Below the pieces are notes generated by a model. That model made no database searches. It was given only the letters and a program-made list of their open reading frames with translations, and was not told where the DNA came from. Source: Firmicutes bacterium UBA3936 (GTDB lineage Bacteria; Bacillota; Dethiobacteria; Dethiobacterales; Dethiobacteraceae). Taken from it: DNA of 5,397 nt. The translations under genes and the position numbers were made by a program. Below are positions 5,380 through 5,397 of this stretch, piece after piece. Where the stretch lies: the NCBI GenBank assembly GCA_002385745.1, contig DGEC01000117.1, forward strand, positions 1 to 5,397, in the 5' to 3' direction. How positions within the stretch are numbered: the first letter of the stretch is position 1; every line of letters begins with the position of its first letter.

Positions 5380-5393
5380 AGTGTCAAGACACT
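5380..5393. repeat. 14-bp dyad upstream of the asp23 promoter
   Basis: AGTGTC-AA-GACACT is a perfect 6-bp inverted repeat with a 2-base centre. It lies about 20 bases upstream of the sigma-A -35 and about 14 bases upstream of the -24 element. The tight spacer is unsuited to an RNA hairpin and suits a dimeric DNA-binding protein. The regulator is unknown. Confidence 0.45.
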
Positions 5394-5397
5394 TTAG

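Noticed and set aside
5382..5387. Consensus TTGACA as the -35 of the asp23 promoter
   Set aside because: It stands 44 bases from the TATAAT, far beyond the 16-18 allowed, and no fair -10 is found 17 bases from it; it is better explained as part of the 14-bp dyad.

Overview
The window is a bacterial contig end, most likely from a low-to-mid GC Firmicute of the Clostridia/Negativicutes type. The grounds are the gene order (Asp23, AmaP, DUF2273, nusB, xseA, xseB, ispA), strong GGAGG-type ribosome binding sites, several GTG/TTG starts and a farnesyl diphosphate synthase of the Bacillus/Clostridium kind. Genus cannot be told from the sequence alone. All eight recognisable genes lie on the minus strand, packed head to tail. 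They read from the right edge towards the left, and nothing real is coded on the plus strand.

Right to left: positions 5313-5397 hold a promoter region. It has an extended -10 (TGGTATAAT), an overlapping sequence with sigma-54 spacing, and a 14-bp dyad. Next come the envelope genes asp23/gls24 (4905-5291), amaP (4277-4810) and a DUF2273 membrane protein (4034-4255), with a perfect 10-bp hairpin between asp23 and amaP. Then follow nusB (3599-4021), a TsaD/Kae1-family paralogue (2658-3599), xseA (1368-2624), xseB (1120-1365) and ispA (242-1123). Junctions from amaP onward are 21 bp, 12 bp, 1-bp overlap (TAATG), 33 bp (72 bp with the alternative xseA start), 2 bp and 4-bp overlap (GTGA), so this is probably one transcription unit.

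Functionally the cluster joins an Asp23 envelope-associated module (a soluble Asp23 protein, its membrane anchor AmaP and a small two-helix partner) to housekeeping functions: transcription antitermination (NusB), both subunits of exonuclease VII, and isoprenoid precursor synthesis (IspA). In many Firmicutes folD sits between nusB and xseA; here that place is taken by a TsaD paralogue that keeps the metal-ligand motif.

At the left edge, positions 1-89 are not genomic. They match the Illumina Nextera P5 adapter, an 8-base i5 index, the Read 1 primer and the 19-bp Tn5 mosaic end in the correct order and spacing, preceded by a T run typical of read-through. Genomic sequence starts at 90. The 90-241 stretch after ispA codes for nothing I can support, but it holds several inverted repeats. 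I found no convincing new multi-gene system; the most interesting items are the adapter artefact, the TsaD paralogue and the layered promoter region.
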